This document shows, in pieces, positions 59,807 to 64,000 of a stretch of DNA of 64,000 nt. Numbering within the stretch: position 1 is the stretch's first letter; each line of letters begins with the position of its first letter. Under the pieces are notes generated by a model. That model was not told the DNA's origin. It saw only the letters and a list, made by a program, of their open reading frames with translations, and did no database searches. The DNA comes from UBA6115 sp050953005 (GTDB lineage Bacteria; Bacillota; Clostridia; Christensenellales; Aristaeellaceae), in NCBI GenBank assembly GCA_050953005.1, contig JBMNLV010000003.1:186001-250000 (forward strand), in the 5' to 3' direction. A program made the position numbers and the translations under genes.

Positions 59807-61539
59807 TGGCTTATCAATCCCTCTACCGCGCCTGGCGGCCCAAAACTTTCTCTGAAATGGTAGGCCAGGAAGCCATTGTCCGCGCGCTGTCCAACCAGGC
59901 CGCCGGCAAACGTGTCGCGCACGCCTACTTGTTTTGCGGCAGCCGTGGCACCGGCAAAACCAGCGCGGCGCGCATCATGGCCATGGCCATCAACTGTGAA
60001 CACCCGGACAAGGGCGATCCCTGTCTGAACTGCCAAAGTTGCCAGGCGCTCATGAGCGAAACCACGCTGGATGTGTTCGAAATGGACGCAGCCAGCAACA
60101 GCCGGGTGGAGGAGATCCGTGACATGCTCTCTCGCACGGATTACCCGCCGCAGTTTGTCAAATACAAGGTTTACATCATTGACGAAGTGCATATGCTGTC
60201 CAACGCCGCCTTCAACGCGCTGCTCAAAACCCTGGAGGAGCCGCCGGAATACATGGTCTTTATCCTGGCGACCACTGAGCCTCAAAAGCTGCCTGCCACC
60301 ATTTTGTCGCGTTGCCAGCGCTATGACTTTGGCCGGATTGCTGAACAGGAGATCATCAATCGCCTCAAGCAGGCGCTGGTGGATGGCCTGAGCGCTGAAG
60401 AAGGCGCCTTGCGCTTGATCGCCGCGGCTGCCCAGGGAAGCATGCGTGACGCCTGGAGCCTGATGGATATGTGCCTGGGAGCGGAAAAGCACCTGACCCA
60501 GGAAAATGTGCGCCTGGCCCTGGGCACTGTAAGTGAGGATTTCTTGTTCGAGTTTGCCCGGGCGCTGCTGGACGCCGACACCGCAACCGCTCTGATATTA
60601 ACCGATCGGCTGATGAAGGGCGGACGGGATGTGCAGGTGTTTTTGCGGGAGTTTAACGCGCACCTGCGCCAGGTGTTGGCTGTCAAATGGACGGGCAGCG
60701 GTATCCGCGACATGACGCCTGACCAGGAGGCGCGCTTTCTGGAAGCATCCGGGGAAGCCTCAGCGGATACGATGCTGTTCATCCTGGAGCAGTGTATGCA
60801 AGCCGAGCAGGAATCCCGCTGGTCAATGTCCCCCCGCGCCGTGCTGGAGCTGTTTGTGCTGCGCAGCACACAGCTGCGGCACCGCGAGGACCTCAGCGCC
60901 CTGTTGGCGCGCATCGGCACACTGGAAAGCCGCATACAGCGGCAGGCAGATGCCACACCCAGGCAAACTCCAATACAGACACCAATTGTCGCAGACAAAA
61001 TAAAAGAATCCACTCCGGAACAAATTTCCGATGATCCCAAGCCACTGCCGGATCAGATCAGCCAGGCGCCGGCTGACGAATCGGGCGAACATGTCCCGCA
61101 GGCAGAAGCTCATGAATCCACAGAACAGATCGCTTTTTCACAGCCATCCGGCCTGCCCCTGGCAAACGCATCGGACACGGCAATGCCGACACAGCGTACC
61201 CCTAAGGAAGCCTGGAACCGGATGCTGAAGTGTCTGGAAAAAGAACATGCCGGACTTTATGCCATGGTCAACCAGGGCAAGTATGGCGGTTTCCAGGAAC
61301 AGACCTTTTTTCTGATGATGGGTGCCGGGGACAGCATTTATGTCTCCTTGCTCAATGCTGAGGAACGATCAGGCATCATCGCGCGCTTGCTGTCCGATCA
61401 GATGGGGCAACAGGTATTTTTTAAAGCGGGAAAAAATCCCGGTATCACTGATGATCCATACGCCAGTCAAACTGAGGAACATTTGACAGCCCTTGCCAAG
61501 GTGTTTGGCCGGGATAAAATTGTGCTCAAAAAAGAGTAG
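59806..61539 (+). CDS. dnaX: DNA polymerase III subunit gamma/tau
   Basis: A 577-residue clamp loader: Walker A CGSRGTGKTSAARIMA, zinc site CEHPDKGDPCLNCQSC, Walker B YIIDEVHMLS, SRC motif ILSRCQRYDF. Residues about 365-475 are a Gln/Pro/Glu-rich linker, and a tau-like C-terminal part follows (KEAWNRMLKCLEKEHAGLYA). In most Firmicutes ybaB and recR follow; here they do not. Confidence 0.96.
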   Translation: MAYQSLYRAWRPKTFSEMVGQEAIVRALSNQAAGKRVAHAYLFCGSRGTGKTSAARIMAMAINCEHPDKGDPCLNCQSCQALMSETTLDVFEMDAASNSRVEEIRDMLSRTDYPPQFVKYKVYIIDEVHMLSNAAFNALLKTLEEPPEYMVFILATTEPQKLPATILSRCQRYDFGRIAEQEIINRLKQALVDGLSAEEGALRLIAAAAQGSMRDAWSLMDMCLGAEKHLTQENVRLALGTVSEDFLFEFARALLDADTATALILTDRLMKGGRDVQVFLREFNAHLRQVLAVKWTGSGIRDMTPDQEARFLEASGEASADTMLFILEQCMQAEQESRWSMSPRAVLELFVLRSTQLRHREDLSALLARIGTLESRIQRQADATPRQTPIQTPIVADKIKESTPEQISDDPKPLPDQISQAPADESGEHVPQAEAHESTEQIAFSQPSGLPLANASDTAMPTQRTPKEAWNRMLKCLEKEHAGLYAMVNQGKYGGFQEQTFFLMMGAGDSIYVSLLNAEERSGIIARLLSDQMGQQVFFKAGKNPGITDDPYASQTEEHLTALAKVFGRDKIVLKKE

Positions 61540-61716
61540 TGCAGCCGGTGAAATTCTGTTCACGCTCCACCAGCAATATTTATTTATAGTGTTTGGAACA
61601 GTCCGCACCCACTCTTTGTTTAATTTCGTCGCTATTTGCCGCTTTATCCCCACTTTTGTACCGATTCAAGCTTGTAAACACAATTAGTTCATACAAATGA
61701 AAAGATTCTGTCAATG

Positions 61717-61725
61717 TGTTATAAT
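61717..61725 (+). promoter_or_regulatory. Extended -10 promoter before the 377-aa membrane protein
   Basis: TGTTATAAT at 61717-61725 is a perfect extended -10. The -35 region is poor. It lies about 60 bases before the start at 61789. Confidence 0.55.
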
Positions 61726-61788
61726 ATTTACGGCTGAGTTTTAACAGTCCAGCCAAACAGCGCATGACCACACCGGGAGGAACCGCTG

Positions 61789-62922
61789 ATGAGCGAAAAC
61801 AGGTCCAGATACTCCAGCGCGCCGCTTCATGATGTGCGGCGCAGGCCACCCAAACCGGCGCCAGAGCGGATACCCGGCGGCACCGGATCAGTTAACAGCA
61901 CAGCAAACGGCAGCCATGTTTTTTTGCAGGTGTTGCTGATTGTTGTCCTGCCGTTGTTGTTTCTTATTTCCCTGTTTATTAAAAGCAACAGGTTCTATTG
62001 GATTTTTGTGATCTCCAGCCTGGCCTGCCTGGGGATGATGTACCTGATGAGAGCCTTTGTCCCCAACGCCAGGCGCGTGTTGAGCGTCATCCATGCCGCG
62101 ATGATTGCGGTGGCTTTGTTCGCTATTCTGATCTCCGGTCAGCCGGTTGCAGATCAGGTAACGCAATCAGCAAAGGATCATCAGTCCATTTTTTCCGACA
62201 ATACCACTGCCAGTCTGACCGCCATGAACGAAAGCCTGGCTGTTTCCCAACAGGAGGAACCGCCTGCCAACACCGGCACCGCTTCCTTGGCTCAGCAAAA
62301 ACTGGAGCAGTTTATGAACGCCTGGGGCAACAAGGACTATGCTACCATGGTCAGCCTGTCCGCCCCGAACTGGGTCAATCAGTATGAGACCCAGCGTGAT
62401 GCTGAAACCGGCATTTTCCACCTAAGCGCCATCCGTATACCGGTCAGCTATCAGATCATGGATGTGTCCGGCAATGATGCCGACCAGACGCGCACCATCA
62501 CCATGCAGGCAGCCATCAACAAAAGCGATGGCAAGGAACCACTGCTGTATAATTTCCAAATCCTGATGATTCGCTCAAACAATGAGTGGTTTGTGGATCC
62601 AAATTCCATTTCTTCCTCACAGGTAGTGCAGCAGGCAGCGTCCCAAGCACAGCAGAACCAGCAAACTCTGGATCAGTCCACCCAGGTGCAGGCCCCGGTA
62701 TCAGGCGGTGTGCCTACACCAAATATCGGCGCTGCGCGTTCCGACACAGTGTTGTATTACAATCAGGATGGCGGTGAGTATTATCACCTCAACCCCAACT
62801 GCCCCTCGATCGGTGCGCGATACCGGCCCCTGACAGCAATGTTTTATTATCGCGATGTGTCCAGCGATACTTTCAAGAACCTCAAGACTTGCCCGCATTG
62901 TAATGCGCCTGCGCGGCCATGA
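61789..62922 (+). CDS. Membrane protein with C-terminal Cys/His motif domain
   Basis: A 377-residue protein I do not recognise by name. A basic cytosolic N-terminus is followed by three hydrophobic helices (about 44-63, 67-86, 96-114), an extracellular NTF2-like region (about 165-275: KLEQFMNAWGNKDYATMVSL), a Gln-rich linker, and a short terminal domain with YYHLNPNCPSIGARYRPLTA and LKTCPHCNAPARP. The H...C...C-x2-C layout resembles small zinc-binding tails of other secreted clostridial proteins. It overlaps the next gene by four bases. Confidence 0.65.
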   Translation: MSENRSRYSSAPLHDVRRRPPKPAPERIPGGTGSVNSTANGSHVFLQVLLIVVLPLLFLISLFIKSNRFYWIFVISSLACLGMMYLMRAFVPNARRVLSVIHAAMIAVALFAILISGQPVADQVTQSAKDHQSIFSDNTTASLTAMNESLAVSQQEEPPANTGTASLAQQKLEQFMNAWGNKDYATMVSLSAPNWVNQYETQRDAETGIFHLSAIRIPVSYQIMDVSGNDADQTRTITMQAAINKSDGKEPLLYNFQILMIRSNNEWFVDPNSISSSQVVQQAASQAQQNQQTLDQSTQVQAPVSGGVPTPNIGAARSDTVLYYNQDGGEYYHLNPNCPSIGARYRPLTAMFYYRDVSSDTFKNLKTCPHCNAPARP

Positions 62923-63692
62923 AGTACCATATTGATACCATTCCCGTCTGGGACGCACTTCACGCCAACAGCGAGTGTCCGCTGTGCGCTTTGCGCCGCA
63001 AAACCGAGCGGCTGCTGGTCGAGCGCAACCTGGGCGCTGCCGTGATGTCACCGGATACAAGGTTAAAGGTTAACGAAAAGGGATTTTGTACCCACCACCA
63101 GGCCATGATGTATAACCAGCCCGGCGGCAACCGTCTGGGACATGGGCTGATGATGCTGTCCCATTTGCAAACCCTGCGCCCAAAGCTGGAACGTGAGCTG
63201 GGCAAACCCGGGCTGTCCGGGCGCGCAAAGCCAGGTCTGGCGCGGATATTCAGCCGGGCCAAAGACAATCAGGCTGAGCGGACGCGCAGCCCTCTGAGTG
63301 AACTGGCAGGAGACTGCCTGATATGTGATGAACTGCTTTCACAAAGCCAGCGTCAGGCCGCCAGCCTGCTGCACCTGTGGAAGACTGACAAGACCTTTCG
63401 CGATGCCTTTACCCAGTCCAAAGGGCTGTGTCTGCCTCACACGGACTTCACAACCTCTATGGCAGACGAGTTGCTTACAGGGGAAACGCTGGAGGCTTAT
63501 GTCAAAACGGTCCGCACGCTGCTGTCCGAGAGCCTGGCGCGCCTTGAGGAGGAACTGAACTGGTTTGCCCAGAAGTTTGATTACCGCAACGCACAAAAGC
63601 CCTGGGGTACCTCACGCGACGCGCTGGAACGCACAGTCAACAAACTGCGCGGCTGGTGCCTGGGCAGCGAGCCGATGCAAGATGAACCGTAA
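62919..63692 (+). CDS. DUF6062 family protein
   Basis: A 257-residue soluble protein with two similar halves: ECPLCALRRKTERLLVERNL...GFCTHHQAMM and DCLICDELLSQSQRQAASLL...GLCLPHTDF. Each has C-x2-C and C-x2-H pairs suitable for metal binding, with helices between. Function unknown; the family is common in Clostridia. The frame overlaps the neighbouring genes at both ends, pointing to one operon with the membrane protein and the GerMN gene. Confidence 0.8.
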   Translation: MKYHIDTIPVWDALHANSECPLCALRRKTERLLVERNLGAAVMSPDTRLKVNEKGFCTHHQAMMYNQPGGNRLGHGLMMLSHLQTLRPKLERELGKPGLSGRAKPGLARIFSRAKDNQAERTRSPLSELAGDCLICDELLSQSQRQAASLLHLWKTDKTFRDAFTQSKGLCLPHTDFTTSMADELLTGETLEAYVKTVRTLLSESLARLEEELNWFAQKFDYRNAQKPWGTSRDALERTVNKLRGWCLGSEPMQDEP

Positions 63693-64000
63693 ACTTCTTT
63701 TAAACAAACGCCTGATGGTTATTCTTCTAGCGCTGTGCGCCTTAATGTGTAACAGAACAGGCGCGCAGGCGCAGATGCTGGGTTATACCGAGCCCGGCCA
63801 GACCGCCCGGGCGGAAGCGGTGTTGTATTTCCGTTATCTGGACAGCGCATGGCTGGGGCAGGAGCAGCGCAGCATTCAGGTGAAGAAAACCGAAAGCATA
63901 GAGCGCGCCCTGGTTCAGGCACTGTTGGACGGCCCCCAGGACCGGACAGCCTTCCCTCAACCGCTGTTTGCCGAGGGGACAAGCATCATCAATGTGTTGG
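63682..64000 (+). CDS. GerMN-domain secreted protein, 3' end outside window
   Basis: The visible 106 residues have a signal sequence (KLLLNKRLMVILLALCALMC) and then the GerMN pattern: VLYFRYLDSAWLGQEQRSIQ, SIERALVQALLDGPQ and LFAEGTSIINVL. GerM domains occur in spore germination proteins and in other envelope proteins, so sporulation is suggested but not shown. A Cys near residue 22 could be a lipobox, though it is weak. ATG 63682 overlaps the DUF6062 stop by 11 bases. Confidence 0.82.
   Translation, partial: MNRKLLLNKRLMVILLALCALMCNRTGAQAQMLGYTEPGQTARAEAVLYFRYLDSAWLGQEQRSIQVKKTESIERALVQALLDGPQDRTAFPQPLFAEGTSIINVL

Overview
The window is a gene-dense stretch, visibly above 50% G+C, from a Gram-positive bacterium, most likely a member of the Clostridia. 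The evidence is gene content and order: an IspH-ribosomal S1 fusion (a clostridial hallmark), the rimP-nusA-ylxR-ylxQ-infB-rbfA-nrnA-truB operon, a CIRCE heat-shock operator, VanW, LCP and CHAP envelope proteins, an ECF-type folate S-component, DUF5711 and DUF6062 proteins, and a GerMN protein at the right edge. Several genes appear to start with TTG behind a good Shine-Dalgarno (rpsT, ybeY-cdd, vanW, the CHAP gene, folT, cvpA, rpsL). Genus cannot be assigned from the sequence alone.

Layout. 1-8113: the end of queA (frameshifted), an HD hydrolase, rpsT, then a plus-strand operon phoH-pgpH-(ybeY::cdd fusion)-era-apbE. 8199-16627: a minus-strand block with a phosphodiesterase, an isopropylmalate-dehydrogenase-like pseudoenzyme, a CapA protein, an aminotransferase with its Lrp regulator, fhs, a GntR/FCD regulator and truB. 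16618-23088: the minus-strand translation and RNA-processing operon led by rimP-nusA-infB. 23089-23760: a 672-bp gene-free gap holding a decayed IS5-type transposase and an unusual short-word repeat array. 23761-40162: mostly plus-strand envelope and metabolic genes (VanW, TetR, CHAP, a GMP-synthetase-like protein with a dead glutaminase half, GNAT, DUF4091, dCMP deaminase, LCP, FolT, Nth, a GH13 amylase, a large peptidoglycan-binding protein, cmk, plsC). 40219-42720: the ispH::rpsA fusion with a repetitive acidic linker. 43039-50056: a minus-strand ribosomal superoperon in transcription order L7Ae-rpsL-rpsG-fusA-tuf-rpmG-secE-nusG-rplK-rplA. 50292-52466: chorismate mutase, a DUF5711 protein and CvpA. 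52472-53615: an IS630-family element. 53715-57927: an aldo/keto reductase, CIRCE-controlled htpG and a LacI regulator. 58207-64000: an XRE/S24-like regulator, YitT, dnaX, a membrane protein with a Cys/His tail, a DUF6062 protein and a partial GerMN protein.

No single locus is an obvious defence or biosynthetic system. The most unusual items are two apparent pseudoenzymes (a GuaA-like synthetase whose glutaminase half has lost its catalytic Cys and His, and a degenerate IPMDH-like protein coupled to a phosphodiesterase), the YbeY-cytidine deaminase fusion, a regulator with an S24 fold lacking its catalytic serine next to a perfect palindrome, a C-terminal His/Cys domain on a large cell-wall protein, and three intergenic patches of stuttering short tandem duplications. 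No tRNA, rRNA or CRISPR array was seen.
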